DNA of 64,000 nucleotides. Source: JAENWD01 sp963796915. Lineage in GTDB: Bacteria; Acidobacteriota; Vicinamibacteria; Vicinamibacterales; JAENWD01. Positions 1 to 9,137 of the stretch are shown here, piece by piece. The notes beneath the pieces are model-generated. The model was not told where the DNA came from, searched no databases, and was given only the letters and a program-made list of their open reading frames with translations. The stretch lies in contig CAWCNI010000004.1 of NCBI GenBank assembly GCA_963796915.1, positions 2,480,001-2,544,000 of the forward strand, written 5' to 3'. The position numbers were made by a program, and so were the translations under genes. Position 1 is the stretch's first letter. Each line of letters opens with the position of its first letter.

Positions 1-1
1 C

Positions 2-298
2 GGCGTGGACGCGATTCTCCGGCGAGCCCTCTCGAAGAGATCCGATCAGCGCTACGCCTCGACCTCGTTGCTGGCGGCGGAGCTCGCGGCGCTGTCGTCG
101 CAACCCGCCGACGCCGCCGGCACTGCCGCTGCGCGGCCACGACGAGCGGGTCACGTTGTCGTCAACCGAACGCCGGCGCGCGGCGGTGCTGGTCACGGTG
201 GTGTCCGGCTACGCGGCGCTGGTGGACCAGAACACGCCGGCCGAAGCGCAGCGGCTGATCGCGTCGGTGCGCGATGCCGCTGTCGATGTGGTGCGTGA
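2..298 (+). CDS. C-terminal end of a Ser/Thr protein kinase domain (partial, probably frameshifted)
   Basis: The frame is open from the window edge. Its first 33 or so residues (DAILRRALSKRSDQRYAS, then an LLAAEL helix) match the last kinase subdomain (subdomain XI with its conserved Arg) of bacterial Hanks-type Ser/Thr kinases. After about position 105 the frame becomes low-complexity Ala/Arg/Gly and stops at 298, while the +1 frame continues as the cyclase-like/AAA/TPR protein starting near 156. Kinase-cyclase-AAA-TPR single polypeptides are a known architecture, so this is probably the N-terminal part of the next gene, separated by one extra base near 100-150. Seen: the subdomain match and frame overlap. 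Inferred: the fusion. Confidence 0.6.
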   Translation, partial: GVDAILRRALSKRSDQRYASTSLLAAELAALSSQPADAAGTAAARPRRAGHVVVNRTPARGGAGHGGVRLRGAGGPEHAGRSAAADRVGARCRCRCGA

Positions 299-3200
299 AT
301 ATGGCGGGCTGGTGAACCAGGCAATCGGCGAGGAGATCGTGTCGGTCTTCGGCGTGCCGGCGGCCCACGACGACGACGACTTGCGGGCGGTGCGAGCGGC
401 GATGGCGCTTCAGGCGCGGGTGGCAGCGCTCGACGAAACCGGTGGACGCTCCGCCGCCGGCCTGAGGGTCCAATCGGGCCTGCACGTGGGTGCCGTCGTC
501 GCACGGCGGCTGCACGAAGGCCCGCGCCGCTTCGACATCGTCGGAGCGGCGCCCTCGATGGCGGCGCGTCTGGCGGGGCTGGCCGAGCCGTCGACAGTGT
601 TGATCAGCCCGGAAACCCAGCGCCTCGTCGCGCCCTACATGCAGACCACGGCGCGGTCACCGGTCGTACTCGATCCGAAGGCGGCCCCGGTGACGCCGTT
701 CCGGGTCATCGGCGAAACCGGCATCGCGACGCGGCTCGAAGCGTCCACCCGCAGTGGGCTGACGCCGTACGTCGGACGGCAGGCGGAGCTTTCGATGCTG
801 GAGGCCGCGGTGAGGCGGGCCGCCAATGGCGCCGGTCAGGTCATCGCGATCCTCGGCGAGGCTGGCGCCGGAAAAAGTCGGCTGCTCTACGAGCTGCAGG
901 AACGCGTGGGCGGCACGCGCGCCGTCCGCCTGATCGAAGCGGGGTGCCGTGCCTACGGCGACGCCGTGCCGTACGGCGTGTTCGTCCAGGTGCTGTGCGA
1001 CGCCCTCGACTTGCGCGGGCCGCTGCCCAATGCCGCCGCCGTGGTCGGTCGCTTGCGCGCCGCTGACCCGACACTCGAGCCCTTCCTCCCGCTCTTCCTG
1101 CACCTGCTCTCGGTGAAGAGCGACGCGCACCCGTTGCCGCGACACCTCCATGGCGAGCACCTGCAGGCCGCGATGCTGGATGCGCTGGCCGCCCTGGTCG
1201 GCGTGCTCACCGCCCGTGGTCCGGTGGTCCTGCTGATCGAAGACTGGCAGTGGGCCGACACTGGTTCGCGGGCAGCGCTGGCGCGCGTCGCGGAAGTCGC
1301 CGCGGCGAGCCCGTTGGTGCTGGTCGTCACCAGCCGGCTGGAGCCGGGCGTGCGCGCGGACTGGCCCGCCGGCAGCCTGCAGGTGCAGCTCGAGCAACTG
1401 GACTTCGACGCGTCGGCCGTGATCCTCCAGTCGGCGCTTGGCGTCGCACGGGTGGCCGAGTCGCTCGCCCGGCGCCTGTACGACCGCGCCGGCGGCAATC
1501 CGTTCTTCCTCGAACAGATGTGCGCCGCCTTGCGCGAGCAGCACGCAATCGTCGTGCGCAACGGCGAGGCGCTGATTGACGCCGACGACGCGGTGTTGTC
1601 GCTGCCGGAGACCGTGCAGGGCGTGATCCGTGCCCGTCTCGACAACCTCAGTCCGCACGCGCTCGAGACGCTGCGCGTCGCGTCCGTCATCGGCGCGGCC
1701 TTCGATCACGCCCTGCTGGCGGAGGTGGTGCCGACGAGCGTCGATCTCGGGCCGGCGCTGACGGCGCTCGCGGATGCGAGTCTCATTCACCAGACCACTG
1801 TCGCGCCAACCATCGGCTATCGGTTCACCCACGCGTTGACGCAGGAGGTCTGCTACGACAGCCTCGTCGGGCATCAGCGCAAAGCGCTGCACGGCGCGAT
1901 CGGCCGCGCCTTGATGACCTCTGGAAAACGGATGGACGACGGCGCCGCGGCGCTGGCCCATCATTTCGGCCGCGCAGAGGACTGGCCCTCGGCGATCCAC
2001 TTCGGGCGGAGGGCGGCGGACCGCGCAGTCGCCCTCAGCCAGTTCGCCGAAGCCCTGGCGACGCTCGACGATGTCCTGGCGTGGGTCGGGCACCTGCCGG
2101 ACCAGATCCCCGGCACCGTGACCGCCGACGTGCTGCTGCAGCAGGAGCGTCTCTGCGAGACGCTCGGGCTGCGCGCGCGGCAGCGGGAGATCATCGACGC
2201 GCTGATCGCGCACCTGGCGCGCGACGGCAGTTCGTCGCGGCTGGCCGAGGTCTATTTGCGGCAGGGCGACCTGTCCACGTTGCTGAAGCGCTTCGACGCC
2301 GCCGACAGGGCGCTGGGCACGGCGCTCAGAATCGGCCACGAGCGCGGCGACGCGGCGCTGCTGCGGAGCGGTCTGCGCAGCCTGGGCCTGCTGCGCTGGC
2401 ACGAAGGCCGGCACGCCGAAGCGCTCGACATCACGCGCCGTGCACTGGCGGTGGACCGCGAGTCCGACGACCAATTGTCGGTGGCGGTCGATCTGACCAA
2501 TCTCGGCAACATCCTCAGGGCCACCGGCGACTACGCGGAAGCGCGTGCCCGTCTGGAGGAGGCGCTGGCCATGCCGGTGCTGCGGGAGGACCCGCGCAAG
2601 CTGGTCTACACGCAGCACAACCTGGCGAATGTCTATCGCGCGATGGGCGATCTCGATCAGGCCATGGTGTGCCTGCGGCAAAGCGACGCAATCGCGCGTC
2701 TCCACCTGCTGCCAATCCAGCGATCGTTCCATCTCACCTCGATGGCTCACATCCAGCTGCAGCAGGGCGAGATCGACGCAGCCCTCGAGACCTATCGCGC
2801 GGCCGTTGATCTGAGCCGTCGCGCGCGGCACGCCGACGGCCTTGTCCAATCACTGCGGATGCTGGGCAACACGCTGCTCGGGCTGGGGCGCGACGACGAG
2901 GCGCTGCCGTGTTTGCAGGAAGCCGCGGGGCTGTTCGCGCAACTCGAAGACCGGGGCTCTGAAGCGGAGATGTGGAGCAGCATCGCGCGGATTCTCGAGC
3001 GGCAGTCGCCTGCCGAAGCGCCGGAGGTCTGGCGTCAGGTGCTGGATCGACAGCGGAAGCGTGGCGACGCGCGCGGCGAGCTCGACGCGCGCGAAGGTCT
3101 CGCCCGGGCCGATCGCGCCGCCGACCCGATCGGCGCGATCCCGGCGTTTGAAGGCGCGTTGGCGCTGGCGGCGATGATCGGCGCACAGGAGCGCGAGCTG

Positions 3201-3719
3201 GCGATCCGCAATGCGCTCGGCAGCCTGGAATGGGATCGCGGTAGCTATCAGGCAGCGCTCGCGCACTACGAGGCGGCGCTGGCGCTGGTGCGTCAACAGG
3301 GTGACCGCGTCAACGAGCCGGCCGTGCTCAACAGCCTCGGCGTGACGCTCGCCAGGCTGGGCCGGCCGGACGAGGCTCGCACCGTGCTCGAAGACAGCCT
3401 CGCGCTCAGCCGGAGTCTGGGCGAACGGCTACCCGAAGCGCACGCGTTGGCGGGACTCGGGCAGGTTGCGCTCGGCAGCCACGACCTGCGCGCGGCGATC
3501 ACCTGTTTCGAACACTCGCTGGACGTCAGGCGGGAGCTTGGCGATCGGTCCGGCGAGGGCTGGATGCAGCTACGCCTGGCGGCACTGCGAGAGACCACCG
3601 GAGACCTCGCCGGGGCCCGCGCCGCGCGGGACGCGGCGACCGCCGCAGCAGTGGCCGCCGGCGACGCCACGCTGGCAGCGGCCTGCGCGCGTGCGGCCAC
3701 CGGCTCGTCCCGTCCCTAG
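156..3719 (+). CDS. Cyclase-like / AAA ATPase / TPR signalling protein
   Basis: 1187 residues read from a TTG at 156; the true start probably lies upstream in the preceding kinase frame. Order of domains: class III nucleotide-cyclase-like domain (about 5-180), AAA_16-type ATPase with Walker A GEAGAGKS near 234-241 and Walker B VVLLIEDWQWAD near 357-368, then TPR-like helical repeats from about 680 to the end. The cyclase domain looks degenerate: the first metal Asp of the usual aDlvGFT motif is Val (TVVSGY), and the second, normally GDa, reads GEE. The family acts as a large cytoplasmic signal-transduction ATPase coupled to a kinase. The cyclase domain is more likely a sensor or dimerisation module than a cAMP producer (inference). 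A DUF4242 gene follows 12 nt after the stop. Confidence 0.85.
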   Translation: MSSTERRRAAVLVTVVSGYAALVDQNTPAEAQRLIASVRDAAVDVVREYGGLVNQAIGEEIVSVFGVPAAHDDDDLRAVRAAMALQARVAALDETGGRSAAGLRVQSGLHVGAVVARRLHEGPRRFDIVGAAPSMAARLAGLAEPSTVLISPETQRLVAPYMQTTARSPVVLDPKAAPVTPFRVIGETGIATRLEASTRSGLTPYVGRQAELSMLEAAVRRAANGAGQVIAILGEAGAGKSRLLYELQERVGGTRAVRLIEAGCRAYGDAVPYGVFVQVLCDALDLRGPLPNAAAVVGRLRAADPTLEPFLPLFLHLLSVKSDAHPLPRHLHGEHLQAAMLDALAALVGVLTARGPVVLLIEDWQWADTGSRAALARVAEVAAASPLVLVVTSRLEPGVRADWPAGSLQVQLEQLDFDASAVILQSALGVARVAESLARRLYDRAGGNPFFLEQMCAALREQHAIVVRNGEALIDADDAVLSLPETVQGVIRARLDNLSPHALETLRVASVIGAAFDHALLAEVVPTSVDLGPALTALADASLIHQTTVAPTIGYRFTHALTQEVCYDSLVGHQRKALHGAIGRALMTSGKRMDDGAAALAHHFGRAEDWPSAIHFGRRAADRAVALSQFAEALATLDDVLAWVGHLPDQIPGTVTADVLLQQERLCETLGLRARQREIIDALIAHLARDGSSSRLAEVYLRQGDLSTLLKRFDAADRALGTALRIGHERGDAALLRSGLRSLGLLRWHEGRHAEALDITRRALAVDRESDDQLSVAVDLTNLGNILRATGDYAEARARLEEALAMPVLREDPRKLVYTQHNLANVYRAMGDLDQAMVCLRQSDAIARLHLLPIQRSFHLTSMAHIQLQQGEIDAALETYRAAVDLSRRARHADGLVQSLRMLGNTLLGLGRDDEALPCLQEAAGLFAQLEDRGSEAEMWSSIARILERQSPAEAPEVWRQVLDRQRKRGDARGELDAREGLARADRAADPIGAIPAFEGALALAAMIGAQERELAIRNALGSLEWDRGSYQAALAHYEAALALVRQQGDRVNEPAVLNSLGVTLARLGRPDEARTVLEDSLALSRSLGERLPEAHALAGLGQVALGSHDLRAAITCFEHSLDVRRELGDRSGEGWMQLRLAALRETTGDLAGARAARDAATAAAVAAGDATLAAACARAATGSSRP

Positions 3720-3731
3720 TCAGGAGACCAC

Positions 3732-3998
3732 ATGCCACGTTTCATCATCGAACGATCCGTCCCAGGCCTGAGCCGGGAGGCGCTGATGGCTGCCGGGCGC
3801 CGCTCCGCGGCCGCGCTGATGGAGTTGCCCGACGTGCGCTGGATCCGCAGCTACGTCTCGGACGCGGAAGGGAAGATCTACTGTGAGTACGACGCGCCCA
3901 GCGTGGAGGCGATCCGCGAGCACGCGCGGCGGGCCGGACTGCCGGTGGACCGCATCGCGGAAGTCGCACTCGAGATCAACCCGACGATGTTCATATAA
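3732..3998 (+). CDS. DUF4242 domain protein
   Basis: 88 residues, a complete single ferredoxin-like domain of the DUF4242 family (MPRFIIERSVPG at the start, CEYDAPS in the middle). A characterised relative, Streptomyces SCO4226, binds nickel; whether this one does is unknown. It starts 12 nt after the TPR protein stop with a Shine-Dalgarno AGGAG at 3722-3726, so the two are probably co-transcribed. The ORF ends immediately before a simple-sequence repeat block. Confidence 0.85.
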   Translation: MPRFIIERSVPGLSREALMAAGRRSAAALMELPDVRWIRSYVSDAEGKIYCEYDAPSVEAIREHARRAGLPVDRIAEVALEINPTMFI

Positions 3999-4179
3999 AT
4001 GAAGAATGAAAAATGAAGAATGAAAAATGAAGAGTGAAGAATGAAGAGTGAAGAATGAAGAGTGAAGAGTGAAGAATGGGATGAAGAGTAGGCCAAGCTC
4101 TTCATTTTCCATTCCCCATTTTCCATTCTTCATTCTCCATTCTCCATTCTTCATTCTTCATTCCCCATTCCAACATTCA
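3999..4179. repeat. ATGAAGA-type simple repeat with inverted arms
   Basis: Non-coding block between two convergent genes. The left arm is purine-rich, repeats of 7-10 nt such as AATGAAGAATGAAAA and AGTGAAGA. The right arm is its pyrimidine-rich complement (TTCATTCTTCATTCTCC). The centre forms a perfect 8-bp hairpin, ATGAAGAG at 4081-4088 and CTCTTCAT at 4098-4105 with a 9-nt loop. A one-armed copy of the same motif lies at 28726-28776, also between convergent genes. The RNA would fold into a long imperfect stem, so a role in bidirectional termination is possible (inference). Confidence 0.85.
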
Positions 4180-5400
4180 TCACCCCCAGCGCGGTGACTC
4201 GTCCGGGCTGATGCCGAGCAGCGTCTTGCCGACGATCTCATGCGTCAGCATCGAGTTCGCGGGGTGGAGGCGGCCGAGGCGCGCGTCCCTGAACAGCTGC
4301 TCGAGTCCGCTTCGCCGGTAGATGCCGAAGCCGCCGGCCACCTCCAGCGCGAGATCGACGATGCGCCAGGACTGCTCCACTGCGTGATACTTGGCGGCGA
4401 AAATCTTCGCGGGCCAGGTGGCGCCGTGATTGACGCCGGAGGACCAGTCGTCGGCGATGCGCTCGAGGTGCGGGCCAATCGACTCGAGCGCCAGGCCCAT
4501 CTCCGCGACGCGGTGCTGCACTTCCGCGTGGTAGGCCATCGTGCGGGTCAGGCCGAGCGAGCGCTTGCTCTTGACCGACTCGAGCGTCAAATCGAGCGCC
4601 CGCCTGGCCATCCCGTAGTAGATGTTGCCGAACCCGAGCAGCGCCCAGGCGAACACGCCGAGCACGAACGCGTCGATGCCGGCGGCGCCGGCGGGCACGA
4701 CGCGGACCACGTAACGATCGGGCACGAAGACGCCGTCGAGGATCGTGTCGTCGCTGCGCGTGGCGCGCATGCCCATCACGTCCCAGCTCTGATCGATGCG
4801 ATAGCCTTCGGTGTCGCGCGGCATGAAGGCATGCACGATCTTCGGTCGCGCCGGATCGGAGGTGTCCATGCCGTGGATGCCCAGGTAGGTCCATACCGGC
4901 GACAGGCTGCCGAAGAATTTCCGGCCGGTGAACCGGTAGCCGCCTTCGACCCGTTCCGCCCGTGTCGTCGAGAGCAGCACCGGGATGTCGTTGCCGCTCT
5001 CGCCGTGTCCGGCAGCGAACACCTCGCCGGCGGCGGCCGCTTCGAGCAGCCAGCGCTGCGAGGTGTCGCCGGCCCGCCACAAGTCGGCGGCGTTGCCGGT
5101 CCAATAGAGGTGCATGTTGATGGCCAGCGCTGTCGGCGCGGCATAGTAGGCAAGGCGACGCTGTTCCTGCACCAGGCCAGACAGGCTGAGCCCGTGACCG
5201 CCCAGCTCCGTCGGCACGGCGAGACGTAGATAACCGGCGTCGCGCAGCTCGTCGAAGTCGTCGGCGAAAAACGCGTTGTCGCGGTCGTACTGCGGCGCGC
5301 GCTTCGCGAAGCGCTTGAGCATGTCCTCGGTCAGCACCGACTGGGCCGATGGACCCGTCGTCGGAGCGACAGTTGCGTCCGCGTGTGAGATCGATGGCAT
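4180..5400 (-). CDS. Acyl-CoA dehydrogenase family protein
   Basis: 406 residues. The start is the ATG at 5400, preceded by GGGAGGACGCCAG, rather than an in-frame ATG 17 codons upstream. The layout is that of the acyl-CoA dehydrogenase flavoprotein fold: N-terminal helical domain, central beta domain (HGESGNDIPVLL then GYRFTGRKFFGSLSPVW, and MGMRATRSDD), C-terminal four-helix bundle (ending near HPANSMLTHEIVGKTLLG). The family oxidises acyl-CoA thioesters with FAD and passes electrons to ETF; some members act on nitroalkanes or as flavin monooxygenases, so the substrate is open. Single gene, convergent with the DUF4242 gene across a repeat block. Confidence 0.88.
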   Translation of the reverse strand: MPSISHADATVAPTTGPSAQSVLTEDMLKRFAKRAPQYDRDNAFFADDFDELRDAGYLRLAVPTELGGHGLSLSGLVQEQRRLAYYAAPTALAINMHLYWTGNAADLWRAGDTSQRWLLEAAAAGEVFAAGHGESGNDIPVLLSTTRAERVEGGYRFTGRKFFGSLSPVWTYLGIHGMDTSDPARPKIVHAFMPRDTEGYRIDQSWDVMGMRATRSDDTILDGVFVPDRYVVRVVPAGAAGIDAFVLGVFAWALLGFGNIYYGMARRALDLTLESVKSKRSLGLTRTMAYHAEVQHRVAEMGLALESIGPHLERIADDWSSGVNHGATWPAKIFAAKYHAVEQSWRIVDLALEVAGGFGIYRRSGLEQLFRDARLGRLHPANSMLTHEIVGKTLLGISPDESPRWG

Positions 5401-5538
5401 CTGGCGTCCTCCCTGATTCGGCGGCGGCCGGAGACGCGAAGTCCCGGGCATCGACCGTCTACATAGGGAAGCCGCGAAATCGGGGCTGATGGCTCATCGA
5501 CTGCCAGGCGGCGTCGACGGGCCTCGGAGGCAAGGCGA

Positions 5539-6280
5539 CTACCCAGACACCGCCCGAGTCAGCGCCACGCCACGTTGGACGATCGGCTGCAGCGCCTCGG
5601 CGGTGGGAATCCACATCGTCGCGCTGATCGCCAGGCCTGCGGGCGTCACGAGGATGGATATCGGGGCGGGAGGCGACGGCTGGCCGATTGCCGCCGCGTC
5701 GAGCCGCTGCAGCGTCCAGAGCGCAGAGGTATGCTCTGTCTGCGACGCCAGCACCGCAGCGTTCGGATGCGACGCCGACGCCGCCGCCAGCGTCGTCATC
5801 GTCGTCATGTCGATGGTGCCTGCCAGCGTCTCGCCGAAGCGCATCTCGAAGGCCTTGCGATATGCCGCGGCGACCAGGCTCTCCATCAGCTCGGCGACCT
5901 TGCCCTGTTCGTCCAGGTGCGGTGACGCGAGCGGGTCCTTGCCGTCCTCGGTGGAAATCACTGCCAGGGTCCCCTTCACCGGCAAGGGCAGTTCCGCCCG
6001 CCAGCGAATGAATTTCGTGACCGATCCCTGGCGGCTGCCGCGATGCTGGCCGCTGCGGATGCCTTCGGCGACCCAGGCAATGCCTTCCGTCGGTACCTCG
6101 CCAGCGGAACATCTCGTAGAACGGCGACTGACCGGTCTCGAACGTCCAGCCGAAGCGCGCGGCATCGGCCTGTCGCGCGGGCTCGAGCGTGACGGCGGCG
6201 ATGGTTCGGCGGCGTCGCAGGAAGACGAACACCGCCGCCATGAAGGCGAATATGAAGACGTAGTAGAGGACGTCGGTCAT
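5539..6280 (-). CDS. Membrane-anchored protein of unknown function (frameshifted)
   Basis: Starts MTDVLYYVFIFAFMAAVFVF, one N-terminal membrane helix followed by RRRR, so the rest is predicted cytoplasmic. The starting frame degenerates after SPFYEMFRW near 6100, and the protein continues in the next frame (EVPTEGIAWVAEGIRSG onward) to a stop at 5539. Joining the two gives about 247 residues. The change needs one extra base near 6098-6103. No family recognised; the soluble part has a regular alpha/beta look, and includes FIRWRAELPLPVKGTLAVIS. Either an assembly error or a broken gene; the intact quality of the second half favours error. Confidence 0.6.
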
Positions 6281-6344
6281 TTGCGAGGGCGACCAGGATC
6301 GCCCCGGACCGGCCGACCACCGCCGGCCGGTCCGCTGCCAGCTG

Positions 6345-8504
6345 TCAGGCGATGTCGAACCGATCGAGGTTCATCACCTTGTCCCACGCCGCCACGAAGT
6401 CCCGCGCGAACTTCTCCTTCGAGTCGTCAGAGGCGTAGACCTCCGCCAGCGCGCGCAGCTCGGAGTTGGAACCGAAGATCAGGTCGACGCGGCTCCCCGT
6501 CCATTTGACGGCGCCTGTCCCCCGGCTGCGGACTTCGAACGTCTCCGCGGCGCCGGACGTCGGCCGCCACTCCGAGTCCATGTCGAGCAGGCTCACGAAG
6601 AAGTCGCTGGTCAACGTCCCACGCCCCGGCGTGGAGACGCCGACGCCGAGGGCACGCAGGCCGCCCACGAGCACCGTCATCTCCGGCGCCGTCAGCGTGA
6701 GCATCTGCGCGCGCTCGACGAGCAGATACTCCGTCGGCACTGTCTGCGCCTTGCCGACGTAGTTGCGGAACCCGTCCGCCGCCGGCTCGAGCACGGCGAA
6801 CGCCTCCACATCGGTCTGCTCCTGCGTGGCGTCAGTGCGGCCCGGCGTGAAGGGCACGCGCACGTCGTAGGCCGCGCGTGTTGCCGCCTGCTCCACAGCG
6901 GCGCATCCGCCGAGCACGATCACATCGGCCAGAGACACCTGCTTTGTCCCGCCGCGCTGCGCGTCGTTGAACGCCTTCTGAATCCCCTCGAGCGTGTGCA
7001 GCACGTTCGACAGCTCCGCGGGATTGTTGACCGCCCAGTCCTTCTGCGGCGCGAGACGGATTCTGGCGCCGTTGGCGCCGCCGCGCATGTCTGTCCCGCG
7101 GAAGGTCGCTGCCGACGCCCAGGCCGTCGCCACCAGTTGCGCGACCGACAGTCCCGACGCGAGGATCTGCTGCTTGAGCGCCGCGATGTCCTTCGCGTCA
7201 ATCAATTCGTGGCTCACCGGCGGCACCGGGTCCTGCCACAGCAGCGGCTCGGCCGGCACCAGCGGCCCGAGGTAGCGCTGCCGCGGCCCCATGTCGCGAT
7301 GCGTCAGCTTGAACCACGCCCGCGCGAAGGCGTCGGCGAACTGATCCGGGTGCTCGAAGAAGCGGCGCGAGATCTTCTCGTAGGCAGGGTCCACGCGCAG
7401 CGCCAGATCCGTCGTCAGCATCGTCGGCCCGCGGCGCTTCGACGAGTCGTGGGCATCGGGGACTGTTCCCTCACCGGCGCCGTCTTTCGGCTTCCACTGG
7501 TTCGCGCCGGCCGGGCTCTTGGTCAGCTCCCACTCGTAGCCGAAGAGATGCGCGAAGAAGCTGTTGCTCCATTGCGTCGGCGTCGTGGTCCACGTGACTT
7601 CGAGACCGCTCGTGATGGTGTCGCCGCCGCTGCCCCTTCCGTAGCTGCTCGTCCACCCGAGGCCCTGCGCCTCGAGAGGCGCGGCCTCGGGCTCGGGGCC
7701 GACGTGCGTCGCGGGCCCCGCGCCATGTGTCTTGCCGAACGTGTGGCCTCCGGCGATGAGCGCCACTGTCTCTTCGTCGTTCATCGCCATCCGGCGAAAT
7801 GTCTCGCGGATGTCACGCGCGGCGGCGACGGGATCCGGGTTGCCGTTGGGGCCTTCGGGGTTCACGTAGATGAGGCCCATCTGCACGGCGGCCAGAGGGT
7901 TGTCGAGCTGACGTTCGCCCCTGTAGCGCGCGTCGTCCAGCCACTTCGCCTCGGTGCCCCAGTTCACTTCTTCCGGCTCCCAGACGTCCTCGCGCCCGCC
8001 GCCGAAGCCGAACGTCTTGAACCCCATCGACTCGAGCGCGCAGTTACCCGCGAAGACGATCAGATCCGCCCAGGAGATCTTGCGGCCGTACTTCTTCTTG
8101 ATCGGCCAGAGCAGGCGGCGTGCCTTGTCCAGGTTCGCGTTGTCGGGCCAGCTGTTGAGCGGCGCGAACCGCTGCTCGCCGCCGCCGGCGCCGCCGCGGC
8201 CGTCGAAGATGCGGTACGTGCCGGCGCTGTGCCAGGCCATGCGGATGAACAGCGGCCCGTAGTGGCCGAAGTCCGCGGGCCACCACGCCTGCGACGTCGT
8301 CATCACCTGCTCGATGTCCTTCTTCAGCGCATCGAGGTCGAGCGTCTTGAACTCCGCGGCGTAGTCGAAGTCCGCGCCCATCGGATCGCGGGCGGGCGGG
8401 TTCTGCTGCAGCACCTTCAGGTTCAGTTGATTCGGCCACCAGTCGCGGTTGCCGGTGCCGGCCTGCGTTCTGGCCGAGAAAGGACACTTCTGTTCTGTTT
8501 CCAT
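6345..8504 (-). CDS. katG: Catalase-peroxidase KatG
   Basis: 719 residues from the ATG at 8504 (preceded by AGAGGAACG), full length for the family. Haem bifunctional catalase/peroxidase that removes hydrogen peroxide. Key residues are visible: distal pocket Arg88, Trp91 and His92 in RMAWHSAGTYR, Tyr213 in LIYVNPEG and Met239, which with Trp91 form the Met-Tyr-Trp adduct needed for catalase activity, and proximal haem ligand His254 in AGGHTFGKTHG. The second, haem-less C-terminal domain is present (MRGGANGARIRL). It lies 13 nt downstream of a Fur-family gene on the same strand, so transcription is probably peroxide or metal controlled. Confidence 0.97.
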   Translation of the reverse strand: METEQKCPFSARTQAGTGNRDWWPNQLNLKVLQQNPPARDPMGADFDYAAEFKTLDLDALKKDIEQVMTTSQAWWPADFGHYGPLFIRMAWHSAGTYRIFDGRGGAGGGEQRFAPLNSWPDNANLDKARRLLWPIKKKYGRKISWADLIVFAGNCALESMGFKTFGFGGGREDVWEPEEVNWGTEAKWLDDARYRGERQLDNPLAAVQMGLIYVNPEGPNGNPDPVAAARDIRETFRRMAMNDEETVALIAGGHTFGKTHGAGPATHVGPEPEAAPLEAQGLGWTSSYGRGSGGDTITSGLEVTWTTTPTQWSNSFFAHLFGYEWELTKSPAGANQWKPKDGAGEGTVPDAHDSSKRRGPTMLTTDLALRVDPAYEKISRRFFEHPDQFADAFARAWFKLTHRDMGPRQRYLGPLVPAEPLLWQDPVPPVSHELIDAKDIAALKQQILASGLSVAQLVATAWASAATFRGTDMRGGANGARIRLAPQKDWAVNNPAELSNVLHTLEGIQKAFNDAQRGGTKQVSLADVIVLGGCAAVEQAATRAAYDVRVPFTPGRTDATQEQTDVEAFAVLEPAADGFRNYVGKAQTVPTEYLLVERAQMLTLTAPEMTVLVGGLRALGVGVSTPGRGTLTSDFFVSLLDMDSEWRPTSGAAETFEVRSRGTGAVKWTGSRVDLIFGSNSELRALAEVYASDDSKEKFARDFVAAWDKVMNLDRFDIA

Positions 8505-8517
8505 GGTGCACGTTCCT

Positions 8518-9006
8518 CTACGATGTGGGTGCGATCCGCGGCCGTCGCCGGCGCTGCGCTGTTGTTGGCTCGGAAGGTAAGGGCGTTCGCGCCTGCGCCA
8601 GGCACTCGGGGCAGCGGCCCCAGTACGCGACTTCGGCTTCGTCGATTTCATAGCCGCTGTCGTCGGCGGCGGTGAGGCACGGCGACGCCCCGACCGCGCA
8701 GTCGACGTCGACCACGCGTCCGCAGACGCGGCAGATCAGATGGTGGTGGTTGTCGCCGACGCGATCCTCGTAGCGGGCAGCCGATCCCGCGGGCTGGATG
8801 CGCCGGAGCAGGCCCTCGGCCACCAGGATGCCGAGCGCGTCGTAGACCGACTGGAGCGAGATCGCGCCGATCTCGGCCCTGACAGCGTCGGCGACGATGT
8901 CGGCGGTGGTGTGAGGACGGTCGGCAACAACCCGCAGGACCGCCAGTCGCTGGGCGGTGACCTGAATGCCGCGCTCGCGGAGCCGGCTTGCCTGGTCGGT
9001 GGTCAC
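8518..9006 (-). CDS. Fur-family metal/peroxide-responsive repressor (FurA/PerR-like)
   Basis: 162 residues from a GTG. N-terminal winged helix (TAQRLAVLRVVADRPHTTADIV), then the metal-binding dimerisation domain with HHHLICRVCG and CPEC, giving the four Cys of the structural zinc site and the His-rich regulatory site. The gene is immediately upstream of katG on the same strand (13-nt gap), the same order as the furA-katG pair of mycobacteria, so it is likely the repressor of itself and katG. The last 25 residues are Arg-rich and may be unstructured. Fur versus PerR specificity cannot be decided by eye. Confidence 0.92.
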   Translation of the reverse strand: MTTDQASRLRERGIQVTAQRLAVLRVVADRPHTTADIVADAVRAEIGAISLQSVYDALGILVAEGLLRRIQPAGSAARYEDRVGDNHHHLICRVCGRVVDVDCAVGASPCLTAADDSGYEIDEAEVAYWGRCPECLAQARTPLPSEPTTAQRRRRPRIAPTS

Positions 9007-9014
9007 GCCGACAG

Positions 9015-9044
9015 CCTAAACCAACTCTTGGAGTAATTCAATCA
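9015..9044 (-). promoter_or_regulatory. Putative fur-katG promoter and operator
   Basis: Reading the minus strand, TTGAAT (9040-9035), a 17-nt spacer and TAGGCT (about 9017-9012) give a weak sigma-70 layout whose start point would fall at or next to the GTG, suggesting a leaderless message. The inverted repeat TGATTnAATTA at 9044-9034 (one mismatch) overlaps the -35 box and is AT-rich in an otherwise GC-rich region, as expected for a Fur-type operator. The element is inferred from position and symmetry only. Confidence 0.4.
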
Positions 9045-9137
9045 TTGGATCTGATAAGGCCGTAGCCCGTAGCCCGGAGTCCGTAGCCCATAGTCAGAAC
9101 CGCGCAAGCGACTCGGCCGTGGTGTACCGTGGCGGCG

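Noticed and set aside
657..2849. 730-residue minus-strand ORF
   Set aside because: Antisense shadow of the AAA/TPR gene; low-complexity Arg/Gln/Ala composition and no domain match.
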